From NCBI RefSeq assembly GCF_000710915.1, contig NZ_BAUA01000185.1:1-64000 (forward strand): a stretch of 64,000 nt of DNA. The letters are read 5' to 3'. Below are positions 33,035 to 42,475 of the stretch, in pieces; positions within the stretch are counted from its first letter, which is position 1; every line of letters begins with the position of its first letter. This stretch comes from Nocardia brasiliensis IFM 10847. GTDB lineage: Bacteria > Actinomycetota > Actinomycetes > Mycobacteriales > Mycobacteriaceae. The translations under genes and the position numbers were made by a program. Below the pieces are notes generated by a model. That model saw nothing but the letters and a program-made list of their open reading frames with translations, did not search any database and had not been told where the DNA came from.

Positions 33035-36000
33035 ATGAACACCGTCGCCGGTCGAATCGTCAGCATGGAATCCGGCCGCGGCGTCGCCGACGTCACCGTG
33101 ACCGCGCTCGCCGAAGGGATCGAGAACGAGTACGGGCTCGCACACAGACGCCTCGGATCGACTCTCACCGACCAGGATGGCCGCTTCCGCATCGACTACG
33201 AGCCGCCGGATGCCGCACCCGACTGGGAACTGGTCACCCTCGCCACCGCGGGCCGGGACTGCGAGCAGGACGCGGTGCTGGCGCGGTGCCCTCGGCGCGG
33301 ACCGGCGCCCGTCGAGTCGGTCATGCTCCGGATTCCGGACGGGGCACTCGTCGACGCTGATCTGGCGGTACCGGGCGCAGCGCCACAGGCCGCCGGCGTC
33401 ATCGCCGCCGAGGCCGATGCCAGGGCGTACGCGAACGCGCTCGCCGCCGACCGGCGGCGGTTGCTGGCCGTCGGGCTGAACGCGGCCCGTGCGACCAGGA
33501 AGCAGACAGAGAAGAAGTTCGATCGCTTCATCACCGGATTGAGCGATGCCGCGGGCGGCCGAGGTGAACGCCGGTACGCGCCCAAGGAAACCCCTGTCTC
33601 CGAAGCCGTGCTGACCGCAGTGCGCGATGGGCTCACGAACTCCATCCATCAGCTCGCCCTCGACAACCACCGCGTCTTCACCGCGAGCGAGATCGCAAGC
33701 CTGCGTGCACAATTCCCTGACCTGAAGAACGTCGACGCGGCCGCCGTGGACCAGATCAGCCCGGCAGGCAAGAAGGTACTGCCGATCGGGCTGCAATGGT
33801 TCGATCCGCTCTGGGCCTGCCGTCGCCAGACGCCGATCAACGACTGCGTCGCACTGCTCGACCCGAATCACCCACAACCGCAGGACAACCCGGCCGACGG
33901 CCCGGCCGCCGACCAGCCCGCCGACGAGCCCGGCACCGGGGATCCCGCACCGCAGCCTGCCGCCGACACCAGCATCGACGGCCTGATCACCCGCCTGACC
34001 GCATCCCTGTCCGCACCGGAATCGTCTGTGCTGGTGGGCATCCGGCCGGGCCTCGGCGACGTGCAGGCCGGCGTGGACGGGTTCGCGCTGCGCAGTGGCC
34101 CCGCCGATGTGCCTGCTACCCATGACTTCCATCACCTGCGCATCGCGTTCGAATCGGTGTGGCAGGAGCTTTTCGACCGGGAGACGCTCGCGACGGGTCG
34201 TCAGCTCTATGACAAGTTCGTCGAGCTGGGATTGGACCCGAACGACTATCTCGTCGAACACAACGGGCACAGCGGCTATTCGGTGGTGCCGCCCTGGCTG
34301 AAAGGAAACCTGCTACAGGCGATGCTCGAGTCGCTCTACAGCGGCGGCTACGGCGGCAGCACGGCGACCGGTGGCCCGCCGCCGGAGGTGACGCAGTGGT
34401 TCTATCTGACCGACCGGGAGTGGTCGGTCCTCAACCCCCAGCATCGCAATACCCTGACCTCGCTGGGCACCCAACTGAACACCCTGTCGCAGAAGTCCTC
34501 GGAACTGCAAGATCTCACGAAAACGCTGCCCTTGTTCAAGGAGCTGTTCACTCAGATCATGCGAGCCGAGGTCGAGAGTCTCGATCGGCAGATGCGGATT
34601 CTGCAGAACCGCGGGGCACGAGTGGTCAAGTACGCCAAGGAGTTGGCGCAGGCACCGCGCGAGTTCGAGAAACTGCACGAGCTGTTGTCGGCGCTGGAGA
34701 AGTCGCTGAAGGAGCCCTACCGGTTCAACGTCTACGCCGCGGGCCCCACTGGCCGCAGCATCAATTTCGGTGTCTTGGAGACCTATCGGCAGCAGTGGAC
34801 TCCGCTGACGTATCAGGTCGGCGAGCTGGTCCGCACGGTGCCGTTGGCGCCCAAGGAAACTCGCAAGTACTCACGCAAAACGGTGCGGAAGCAGAACCGG
34901 GCGCAGAAGGAGTCGACCAGTCGCCTCGAATCGCTACGCAGCGAATCGAGTGTCACCGCCCGGGTCGAGGCCGAGATCATCGCCCGCGCCGAGACGAAGT
35001 CGAACTTTCACGTGGGCGCGGCCGCGGGGATCTCGCTGGGCGTCACGTTCAAGGGCACCACCAGTTTCGGGCAGAACGCCGCGCAGCTGTCCCAGGAGAC
35101 CAAGAAGGAGTTCCGCGAGTCGGTCTTCAAGGCGGCCGCGGAGTACCGGACCGAGAACCGGGTGGAGGTCGAGGTCGGCCAGACCTACGAGTTCGCCGAG
35201 GAAGAGTCCGGGGAGCTGACCAACCCCAACGACGAACTGCCGGTGACGTTCCTGTTCTATGAGTTGCAGCGCAAGTACCGGATCGACGAGAAGCTGCGCA
35301 AGGTCACCCCGGTCATCCTGGTCGCCCAGGAGTTTCCCGCGCCCGACGAGATCGATGACGACTGGATCGTGGCCCACGATTGGATCCTGCGCCGGGTCAT
35401 CCTGGACGACTCGTTCGTGCCGGCGATGAACTACCTGGCCACCAAGGTCGTGGGCGACGAGCATGCGCTGCAGCAACTGTACGAGAACCTGCAACAGCAG
35501 CGCCGCATCGCGGACGAGTTGACCGAGGAGCTCGTCCTGGTCCGGGCACAACTCGATTCACGCTATGAGGCGCTGCAGCGCTCGCTGCGCGCCCGCGCGG
35601 ACACGATCCAGCAGGAGAGCGACGAAGGCTTGCTGGAGAGCGGCCACGAATTCCTTTTCGGCGGAGACGATCCCGACGCCGAGGCGATGAAGGCCCGCGA
35701 GGACGCGACCCGCGACGCCTACCAGCGCGTCCTGACCCAGGAGCACGACCTGCAGGAACGCCTGACCCGGGAAACGACCGCAGTCGCCGAATTGAGCGAC
35801 AAGTACACCGCCCAGCTGTCGGATCACCTGAACCGGCGCACCCAGATCTCGCGGCTGCGCACCCACATCAAGGCCAACATCATGCACTACATGCAGGCCG
35901 TCTACAGTCACGAACCGCCTGATCAGCGGTACTTCAGGCTGCGCGATGTGCGGGTACCCCGGCTGGTCGGCAAGAAGACCTATACGATCACCACCGATCC

Positions 36001-36628
36001 GGACGCGGTGCCCTTGCCGCCGACCTGGCGCAAGCCGCACAAACTCACCGCCCGGGTGCATATCGACACCGAGGATATGGGCTTCGACGCGCTCGGCGAC
36101 GTGGCCGATCTCGATAATCCGCTGGGGTTCAAGGGCAATTACATGATCTTCCCGCTGACCCGGGAGAACGCGCTCACCGACTACATGCTGACGCCGTACT
36201 ACAACCCGTTCACCGGCCTGCACGATCCCGATCAACTGGCCACCTGGACCCTGCACGAGTTCGCCGAGTATGTCTGCTGCGTACGCGCGAACACCGATGA
36301 TCGCACGTTCGCACTGCTGTTGCCCGGACTGATCGAAACCTATCGACGGCTCAAAGAGCGCGCCAACGACGACAACGAACTCGTCGTGCCCACCGGGTCG
36401 CTGTACATCGAGGCGCTGCCCGGCGTGCACCCGCTGCTGGAGGACTTCAAACTCGCCCATCGGGCCGTCGACGTGAAGAAGGCACAGGCCGAGGTCCGGC
36501 TGAGCGAACTGGAGAATCTGCGGATGGCGGCCAGGCTGCTCGCCGACGAGCACGACGACCCACGGGTGGACAAGAAGATCGTCATCGAGGGCGCCCCGGC
36601 GGTGGCCATCGATCCCGACACGATCTGA
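33035..36628 (+). CDS. Large coiled-coil protein with N-terminal CnaB/transthyretin-like domain
   Basis: The function of this 1197-aa protein is not recognised. Residues 1-110 resemble a carboxypeptidase-regulatory/CnaB-like beta-sandwich: VAGRIVSMESGRGVADVTVT, then TDQDGRFRIDYEPP. A Pro/Asp/Ala-rich linker lies at about 284-320. Predicted helices with heptad character occur around 455-560 and strongly at about 810-960. A Gly/Ala-rich stretch GAAAGISLGVTFKGTTSFGQ (about 662-681) could insert into or line a membrane, but this is a guess. No signal peptide. Strong AGGAGGAAATC before the ATG. It is followed after 8 bp by the 537-aa gene, so the two form a unit. Confidence 0.6.
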   Translation: MNTVAGRIVSMESGRGVADVTVTALAEGIENEYGLAHRRLGSTLTDQDGRFRIDYEPPDAAPDWELVTLATAGRDCEQDAVLARCPRRGPAPVESVMLRIPDGALVDADLAVPGAAPQAAGVIAAEADARAYANALAADRRRLLAVGLNAARATRKQTEKKFDRFITGLSDAAGGRGERRYAPKETPVSEAVLTAVRDGLTNSIHQLALDNHRVFTASEIASLRAQFPDLKNVDAAAVDQISPAGKKVLPIGLQWFDPLWACRRQTPINDCVALLDPNHPQPQDNPADGPAADQPADEPGTGDPAPQPAADTSIDGLITRLTASLSAPESSVLVGIRPGLGDVQAGVDGFALRSGPADVPATHDFHHLRIAFESVWQELFDRETLATGRQLYDKFVELGLDPNDYLVEHNGHSGYSVVPPWLKGNLLQAMLESLYSGGYGGSTATGGPPPEVTQWFYLTDREWSVLNPQHRNTLTSLGTQLNTLSQKSSELQDLTKTLPLFKELFTQIMRAEVESLDRQMRILQNRGARVVKYAKELAQAPREFEKLHELLSALEKSLKEPYRFNVYAAGPTGRSINFGVLETYRQQWTPLTYQVGELVRTVPLAPKETRKYSRKTVRKQNRAQKESTSRLESLRSESSVTARVEAEIIARAETKSNFHVGAAAGISLGVTFKGTTSFGQNAAQLSQETKKEFRESVFKAAAEYRTENRVEVEVGQTYEFAEEESGELTNPNDELPVTFLFYELQRKYRIDEKLRKVTPVILVAQEFPAPDEIDDDWIVAHDWILRRVILDDSFVPAMNYLATKVVGDEHALQQLYENLQQQRRIADELTEELVLVRAQLDSRYEALQRSLRARADTIQQESDEGLLESGHEFLFGGDDPDAEAMKAREDATRDAYQRVLTQEHDLQERLTRETTAVAELSDKYTAQLSDHLNRRTQISRLRTHIKANIMHYMQAVYSHEPPDQRYFRLRDVRVPRLVGKKTYTITTDPDAVPLPPTWRKPHKLTARVHIDTEDMGFDALGDVADLDNPLGFKGNYMIFPLTRENALTDYMLTPYYNPFTGLHDPDQLATWTLHEFAEYVCCVRANTDDRTFALLLPGLIETYRRLKERANDDNELVVPTGSLYIEALPGVHPLLEDFKLAHRAVDVKKAQAEVRLSELENLRMAARLLADEHDDPRVDKKIVIEGAPAVAIDPDTI

Positions 36629-36636
36629 GGCCGGCC

Positions 36637-38250
36637 GTGTCGGGCGATACGCGAGCACGCACGGCGACGGCCACCGCCGCGCGCGGCACCGAGAACCGAG
36701 GCATCTTCGACGATCCCGCGAAAGTATTTGCGGCAGGCGGTGTTCCGACGGCAGCCGCAACCCCTGCGGCCCTCGCCGCACGGCGTAGGGCACACGCACT
36801 GGTGCTGGCCGTGGACCGGCTGCTCACCCAGTACGTTTCGGACGTGGACAGCAAGGCGGTCCAGTGGCACGAGGGCGAGGCTCCGTTCGTCATCGGAACC
36901 AGGTGCCGGGCAGCACAATCGACGGTTCGCCGGATGGAGGCGATCCTGCGCACCGAGGCACCGGTGCCCGCCGACGGTTGGGCTGCCACACTCGGCGCCT
37001 TCGTCCTGGCGCAGCGCTACCTCGCGCGCCTCGTCACGCCCGAGGGGGCCACGCGGGTGAGCGCGGCCCGCCGTGCGCTGGAACAGGCTGCGGCGCTTGC
37101 CCCGCCGGAGCCGAAGCCGAAGCCGCTGACCGTGGGTTGGCACGTCGTAGCCGACGACAGCGGTGCGCTCGTCGGCTATGTGAACGTCAAGAATGCCTCA
37201 CTCATCGAGCTGTACGACGCCGATCTCGCATGGATCGATGCGATCGAAACCCCGATTGTCTCGGAAGGATTGGGGCCGATCGACTACCTGCCGATCGCTT
37301 GGGGGCTGGGCCGGCTCGGATACCAGCTCGGCGGACGGCTCGCCGCGGCCATGCTGCGGCGTCTGGCCACCGTCTCGACGCGCCGATTCGCCCAGCGATC
37401 GGTATTCATCGCCGGTACTTTGAAGGGCGCGGGCCAGGCCGTCCCCGTCATCGCGGGTGAGCAGGCCGCACACGTCTGGATCATGTCGGAGGCGCTGACG
37501 GCTCAGGCGGTGCGGACGCAAGCGACGGCCGCCGCGCGGACGATCGCCGCGGAGGAAGGGATCACCGAGATCGCGGCCGCCGAGGCAACCGTCGGGAAGA
37601 CCGGTGTGCCCAGGCCCGGAATCGGCGCAGGATCGACCTCGACCGGAGCCACGGCGACAACCCAGAGCGCCGGGACGGCAGCGGCCGCCACGGCGGGCGC
37701 CACCGCGGCGCGGCCCGGTAGCTCGTTGGGCAAAGAAGCCGAGGCCCCGGTACTGCAGGCCTATCACCCGAACGCGCTGAGCGCACCGGAGAACTTCCGC
37801 GCCTATGACGCGTACGAAGGTGGTACCGCCCAATACTTCATCACGCGCGAACGCTACAAGAACGGATGGATCCTGGTCGTGAACAAGGTGGTGTCCGGAG
37901 CTCGCTGGATCAGCCTCAAAAGAGTTCTCGAGCACGCCGATGCCACCCCGGAGAACATCCGCAAGCATGTGGACAACGCCATGCGGGATATGGAGCGCGA
38001 CGCCAACGATCGCTCCGCCCGCAAACCGGCTCGTGACCCGGACCCGATCGACCCGAACACCCACGAACGGGTGATCAAAGAGCATCCGGCGGGCGTCACG
38101 CTGCACATCACCTATCCGGGTCCGGTTACCGCGGAGACCGCCGCCGCCCTCGAGCAGGCCGCGCGCGCCGCGGCCCGCAATTCCGGCCGTATCGAGGATC
38201 TGCCGAATTTCGAGCTCTTGCTCAACGGCCGGCGTATTCCACTGGATTGA
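36637..38250 (+). CDS. Unrecognised protein with low-complexity linker and C-terminal domain
   Basis: The function of this 537-aa product is not recognised. An Ala-rich helical N-terminus (about 1-160) is followed by a small beta-rich part (PLTVGWHVVADDSGALVGYV, about 162-181) and a hydrophobic/amphipathic region (about 215-250). A Thr/Gly/Ala low-complexity linker (about 334-363) leads to a distinct C-terminal domain (about 376-537, with YFITRERYKNGWILVVNKVV). A linker plus separate C-terminal domain recalls exported effector proteins, but no toxin motif is visible. GTG start with GAGG, 8 bp after the 1197-aa gene. Confidence 0.55.
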   Translation: MSGDTRARTATATAARGTENRGIFDDPAKVFAAGGVPTAAATPAALAARRRAHALVLAVDRLLTQYVSDVDSKAVQWHEGEAPFVIGTRCRAAQSTVRRMEAILRTEAPVPADGWAATLGAFVLAQRYLARLVTPEGATRVSAARRALEQAAALAPPEPKPKPLTVGWHVVADDSGALVGYVNVKNASLIELYDADLAWIDAIETPIVSEGLGPIDYLPIAWGLGRLGYQLGGRLAAAMLRRLATVSTRRFAQRSVFIAGTLKGAGQAVPVIAGEQAAHVWIMSEALTAQAVRTQATAAARTIAAEEGITEIAAAEATVGKTGVPRPGIGAGSTSTGATATTQSAGTAAAATAGATAARPGSSLGKEAEAPVLQAYHPNALSAPENFRAYDAYEGGTAQYFITRERYKNGWILVVNKVVSGARWISLKRVLEHADATPENIRKHVDNAMRDMERDANDRSARKPARDPDPIDPNTHERVIKEHPAGVTLHITYPGPVTAETAAALEQAARAAARNSGRIEDLPNFELLLNGRRIPLD

Positions 38251-38304
38251 GCATTCCTTCTTCGAATCGGGACAGCAGAAGACGGGCGAGCCGCCCATCG
38301 ACGT

Positions 38305-38333
38305 GGTCCCCCGGTAAGCGCTACCGGGGGACC
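38305..38333. terminator. Bidirectional terminator before the LAP precursor
   Basis: GGTCCCCCGGTA and TACCGGGGGACC form a perfect 12-bp stem around AGCGC. It lies between the convergent ends of the 537-aa gene and the precursor-peptide gene, and separates the two systems. Confidence 0.8.
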
Positions 38334-38348
38334 TGTTCCGACAGACCG

Positions 38349-38546
38349 TTACGCTTCGAGCCCGTCGAGCTGATTGCTGGTGTCGCGGCCGCAGGTACTG
38401 CACACGCAGTAACCGCAGGTGCAACAGGCGGAGCAGTCGCAGGGCGGGATCAGGCCGGTCGGGGCCGAGCGGTCGTCGGCCATGGTCAGATTTTCGGGTT
38501 CGAGATTCAGTAGTTCGAGGGCGAGATTCGCCGAGGTGATAGGCAT
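38349..38546 (-). CDS. Candidate LAP/TOMM precursor peptide
   Basis: The 65-aa peptide has an N-terminal leader (about residues 1-32, with LELLNLEPENLTMADD as the likely RRE-binding helix). The core begins IPPCDCSACCTCGYC and continues VCSTCG: eight Cys plus two Ser and two Thr within about 21 residues. The last dozen residues (RDTSNQLDGLEA) lack Cys. This density and spacing is typical of substrates of YcaO cyclodehydratases. AGGAGAGG lies upstream of the ATG. The gene is divergent from the maturation genes, 218 bp away. Thiopeptide cores look similar, but no dehydratase or cycloaddition enzyme is present here. Confidence 0.8.
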   Translation of the reverse strand: MPITSANLALELLNLEPENLTMADDRSAPTGLIPPCDCSACCTCGYCVCSTCGRDTSNQLDGLEA

Positions 38547-38637
38547 GTGCCGGTCCTCTCCTGGATGGATTCGTGCAGGAACTTCGAATATGCCTGCCGC
38601 GCTTTCCCTTCCGACAGGGCAGCACTCCCGGCGGGAT

Positions 38638-38703
38638 CGGGAAGAATTCCCGGGTCACCGGTCGAGTGCGGCCGGGAAGATTTCCCGGCCGTTCGGGAAT
38701 TCG
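38638..38703. promoter_or_regulatory. Palindromes in the divergent LAP promoter region
   Basis: Three related sites with GGGAA/TTCCC half-sites: CGGGAA-GAA-TTCCCG (38638-38652), GGCCGGGAA-GAT-TTCCCGGCC (38670-38690) and CGGGAATTCG (38694-38703). The first two are centred 35 bp apart. They lie between the precursor and the maturation operon and may bind one regulator controlling both directions. Confidence 0.5.
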
Positions 38704-38764
38704 TGCTCTGTCGGTGTGACCGGCATACGTGTGATGGTGCTCCAGGAGGCGAAAGGAGTCCGGT

Positions 38765-40588
38765 ATGCGTCCACGCTTGCACCCGGCCGTGCGCTATGTG
38801 GCTTGCCCCGACGGGGTGTACCTGTTCGGCGATCGCGGCGCACGCACGTTGCGTGGAGCCCGGGCCTTCGCCTGGCTCAGCCGCCTCGAACCGTATCTGA
38901 ACGGCGCGTTCGAACTGGATGAACTGACCGCCGCGCTACCCGCCGAACAGCGCTCGACGGTCGAGGGCATGGTGACGGCGCTGCACCAGCACGGATTCGT
39001 GACCGACGCGCAGGGCGATCTACCGCACCGGCTTTCCGACGCGGAACTGCGTATTTACGCACGGGAGATCGCCTTTCTCGCCTGCGCGATCGATGCAGCG
39101 GAACACCGGTTCCAACGCCACCGGGAGGCGCGGGTGACCGTGCTCGGTTCGGTGGGCACCGAGCGCGTCGTGAGCGCGGTCGTCGCGGCCGGGGTGCGAT
39201 CAGGGTGGGCGAATGTGCGCGTTGCCACGGCCGGGCAGGAGGAGACCGAGTTGATGCGCACCGTCGAGGCCGCACGACGGGACGAGCACCAGCGCGTCTG
39301 CCTGACCCCGGATCCGGAATTGCGGGATACCGATGTCGTACTGCAAATCGCCGACACCACAGCGGAATTGACGTCGCTCGCGCAGCGATGCCCGGATCAC
39401 GTTGCGCTCGGGCAGCTGCTGCTCGGCAGCGAGGAAGCCTGGCTGACCGAGGCTGATGCTCCCGCCGACACCTCTTGCTGGAAACGCTTGCGGGCCAACC
39501 GCAAAGGCACGATCACGCCGGGCCCGAACCGCTGGCTGACCGGACCGGTGCCCGCGATACTGGCGGCGCACCTGGTGCTGGGCGTCTTCCGCCATCGCAC
39601 CGGTTTGGCCGCGCTGCCCCCGCCTACGCGCGGCGGACAGCGGGTGACCCGCGTGGATCTGCGTACCCTGGACATGACAGCGCACCGCGTCACACCGATT
39701 GCTGCTGTCGCCGAGGATGATTCACCCGCGCCCGCTCGACCCGGCAACCAGATCGCATCATCTCCTGACGAATTGCTCACCAGGGCCGCAATGCTCGTCG
39801 ACGAGCACACAGGGGCGCTCTGCGCCTTCGGCGAGGGCGATCTGCCGCAGTTCCCGCTCTCGCTCTGCCGGGCGGTGGTCTCCGATCCGGCCACGGTGAT
39901 CCCGTCTCCGGCTCCGCTCCCCTCGGTGCTCGGGTGGGGTCCCGATCAGCACACGGCCCGTACCCGTACGGTGCTGCGCGCGCTGGCCGTGCACGCCTGG
40001 CTCACCGCACCTGCGATCTCGGCCGTGGATCTCGTGACCGGCCGGACGCTCGTCCCGCCGATACGATCGGCACGCGACAGAGCGAACCTGCCGGCCGTCG
40101 GTGTCGCGGCCGGACTCACCCGCTCGGACGCCATCCAGTGGGGCCTACGCCAGCAAAGCGAGGCGCTGCTGCTCGAGCGTCGAGCGGAGTGGACAGCGCG
40201 GTCCCCGCTACCGGACGAGCGAATACCGCTCGACGGCAATGGCGTTCGGCTCCGTCATCAGCTCGACGTAGTCGGCGGCAAGACGACGGTGCTGGACCTG
40301 AGCGACATCCTGGGGGTCCCGGCCTACGCGGTGCGGACGGCTCACGGTCACGAAGTCGTGAGTTGCGCGACCACCGCGCCCGACGCCCTGCGCGACGGAA
40401 TGGAGCGCGCTCTCCTGGCCTGGCAAGGACATCCGGACGACTGCGCCGCGGCGACGATCAGGACGTCCGAGAATCCCGAACTCCTTGTCAAGGCCCTGCA
40501 CGAGTCCGGATTCACCGCTGTCGCACTGGAACTCGCCGACGAACTCGCACTCGTGCACTGCGTCCGGGTGGTGCTCGATGCCGCATGA
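38765..40588 (+). CDS. Ocin-ThiF-like/RRE protein, leader-binding partner of the LAP cyclodehydratase
   Basis: The 607-aa product begins with a PqqD-like RiPP recognition element (about residues 5-85: HPAVRYVACPDGVYLFGDRG through VTALHQHGFVTD). A degenerate E1/ThiF-like Rossmann domain follows (RVTVLGSVGTERVVSAVV, about 120-260). The C-terminal half has no recognised catalytic motif. This resembles the thiazole-peptide maturation proteins (F proteins) that present the leader to the YcaO enzyme in heterocycloanthracin-type clusters. AGGAG lies 6 nt before the ATG. Its stop overlaps the next start. Confidence 0.72.
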   Translation: MRPRLHPAVRYVACPDGVYLFGDRGARTLRGARAFAWLSRLEPYLNGAFELDELTAALPAEQRSTVEGMVTALHQHGFVTDAQGDLPHRLSDAELRIYAREIAFLACAIDAAEHRFQRHREARVTVLGSVGTERVVSAVVAAGVRSGWANVRVATAGQEETELMRTVEAARRDEHQRVCLTPDPELRDTDVVLQIADTTAELTSLAQRCPDHVALGQLLLGSEEAWLTEADAPADTSCWKRLRANRKGTITPGPNRWLTGPVPAILAAHLVLGVFRHRTGLAALPPPTRGGQRVTRVDLRTLDMTAHRVTPIAAVAEDDSPAPARPGNQIASSPDELLTRAAMLVDEHTGALCAFGEGDLPQFPLSLCRAVVSDPATVIPSPAPLPSVLGWGPDQHTARTRTVLRALAVHAWLTAPAISAVDLVTGRTLVPPIRSARDRANLPAVGVAAGLTRSDAIQWGLRQQSEALLLERRAEWTARSPLPDERIPLDGNGVRLRHQLDVVGGKTTVLDLSDILGVPAYAVRTAHGHEVVSCATTAPDALRDGMERALLAWQGHPDDCAAATIRTSENPELLVKALHESGFTAVALELADELALVHCVRVVLDAA

Positions 40589-42464
40589 CATCGCCGTGCT
40601 CGGCGCGGGGCTGCTCGCCACCGCGGTGCGCGACGCGGTAGCGGCCACCGGCCACCGCGTCCGCACCGCCGACGAAACACCGTACGACGCGCTGATCGTC
40701 GCCGACGACACCTCGGCGGCGACGGCCGCAACGAGTCCAGCGGTGCCGTGGTTTCCGGTGCGGCTGAACCACACTCGTGTCCTCGTCGGGCCCGGCGGCT
40801 TACCCGGCCGTCCAGGGTGTCCGACCTGCGCCGACAGGCGACGCGAGCACAATCGCGCCGACGCGCCGCAACGCGCGGCACTGTCCGAACGATTCGGCGC
40901 GGACCTGCTCCGGCGGCCCTCACCCCTGCTCTTGGCGACCACCGCAGCAGCCGCGGCGGCGCTGGCGGTCGCCGAAGTGGAAAAACTACTGACAGGTGCG
41001 CCGAATTCCGTCCAGTGGAGCCTGGATCTGGAAACCGCGGCCACGACAACCCACACCGTCATGGCTGATCCGCTGTGCCCGGACTGCTCGGACCTCCCCG
41101 GCGACGGTCCCGGGATCGCGCGAAACCTGTTCGCGCCGAATACCGGCCGGCGCGGCCTGCGCACCCGCGACCTCACCGCGGCGCTGCCGGAACTGCAGCG
41201 GATCTACGTCGACGCGGACACCGGGACGATCCGCGAGCTCACCACCTGGACCACTGTGACGTCTCCCGTCTCCAGGGCCGCCATCGAATCCGAACAGTCC
41301 CCCGCGAGCAGCCACGGGTACGGTCGCGGCTTCGGTGTCGACGCGACCAAGGCCGCCGCAGTAGCCGAGGCGCTCGAACGGCTCGGCGGACAACGTCCAC
41401 GCGGTCGACGCACCACGGTCCGCGCGGCGTACACCGAAGTCGCGGGTCGAGCCGTCGATCCCCGCGCCTTCGGCCTGTACTCCGATGCGCGCTACGACGC
41501 CCCCGGGTTCTGGTTCCATCGCTACCACCCGGGCCTGGAAATCCCTTGGGTGTGGGCCTATTCGTACGCCCGTGCCGAAGCCGTGCTGGTACCGGAGTGC
41601 CTGGCGTACTACGGCGTGCACGACCGCCGTTTCGCCTACGAGACGTCCAACGGTTGCGCCGTCGGCAGTTCGCTCGCCGAGGCGGCGCTGCACGGGCTGC
41701 TGGAGGTCACCGAACGGGACGCGTTCCTGCTCACCTGGTATGCCCGGCTGCCGGTGCCGCGCGTGGACCTGGATTCCGCGACGGATCGCCGGATTCCGCT
41801 GCTGGCCGATCTCGTCGCGCACGAATTCGGGTACGAGGTGGCGGCATTCGACTGCACGACCGAGACGCGCGTCCCCGCGTACTGGCTGATGGCCGTCGAT
41901 CAGAAACCCGGCGAGAACAGGCCGGCGGTCCTCTGCGGCGCGGCCGCGCACGTCTTCCCGGAGCACGCGCTGCTGAGCGGAATACAGGAAATGCTCACCA
42001 TGCTGGAGGCGTTCGTCGCTCGATACGACCCGGAATCGGCACGGCAGATGGTGGCCGACAGCGACCGCGTCGGCGACATGGACGATCACAGCACGCTCTA
42101 CGGTCATCCAGACGCCTTCGGGCGCTTGGGTTTCCTCCCCCTCGACGGACCGCGGCAACCCATACCGCCCGCCGCCTGGCCCGAATTCGCCGATCTCACC
42201 CAGGATCTCGGGCACCTGGCCGAGCGGTATCGCGCGTGCGACCTCGATGTCCTGATCGTCGATCAGACCTCGGCGGAGCACCGGGCGGGCGGGTTCGCCT
42301 GCGCCAAGGTGCTCGTGCCCGGCACGGTGCCGATGACGTTCGGGCACCGGAACCGGCGCGATCACGGCCTGCCGCGCATCCGCACGGCACCGAGGGTTCT
42401 CGGCTACGCCGAGCACGACCTCGGCGCGGACGAGATCAATCCGCACCCGCACCCCTTCCCATGA
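40578..42464 (+). CDS. Fused E1-like/YcaO azoline cyclodehydratase
   Basis: The 628-aa product should use ATP to cyclise Cys/Ser/Thr of the precursor core into thiazolines/oxazolines. Residues 1-190 form an E1-like C domain with two Cys pairs for zinc (CPTC and CPDC). The YcaO domain (about 240-628) carries the nucleotide-binding patterns GYGRGFGVDATKAAAVAEAL-ER and GLLEVTERDAF. It ends in NPHPHPFP, the PxPxP tail needed by TOMM cyclodehydratases. It overlaps the upstream gene by 11 bp and the downstream reading by ATGA, so translation is coupled. Confidence 0.88.
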   Translation: MPHDIAVLGAGLLATAVRDAVAATGHRVRTADETPYDALIVADDTSAATAATSPAVPWFPVRLNHTRVLVGPGGLPGRPGCPTCADRRREHNRADAPQRAALSERFGADLLRRPSPLLLATTAAAAAALAVAEVEKLLTGAPNSVQWSLDLETAATTTHTVMADPLCPDCSDLPGDGPGIARNLFAPNTGRRGLRTRDLTAALPELQRIYVDADTGTIRELTTWTTVTSPVSRAAIESEQSPASSHGYGRGFGVDATKAAAVAEALERLGGQRPRGRRTTVRAAYTEVAGRAVDPRAFGLYSDARYDAPGFWFHRYHPGLEIPWVWAYSYARAEAVLVPECLAYYGVHDRRFAYETSNGCAVGSSLAEAALHGLLEVTERDAFLLTWYARLPVPRVDLDSATDRRIPLLADLVAHEFGYEVAAFDCTTETRVPAYWLMAVDQKPGENRPAVLCGAAAHVFPEHALLSGIQEMLTMLEAFVARYDPESARQMVADSDRVGDMDDHSTLYGHPDAFGRLGFLPLDGPRQPIPPAAWPEFADLTQDLGHLAERYRACDLDVLIVDQTSAEHRAGGFACAKVLVPGTVPMTFGHRNRRDHGLPRIRTAPRVLGYAEHDLGADEINPHPHPFP

Positions 42465-42475
42465 GGGAGCAGTTC

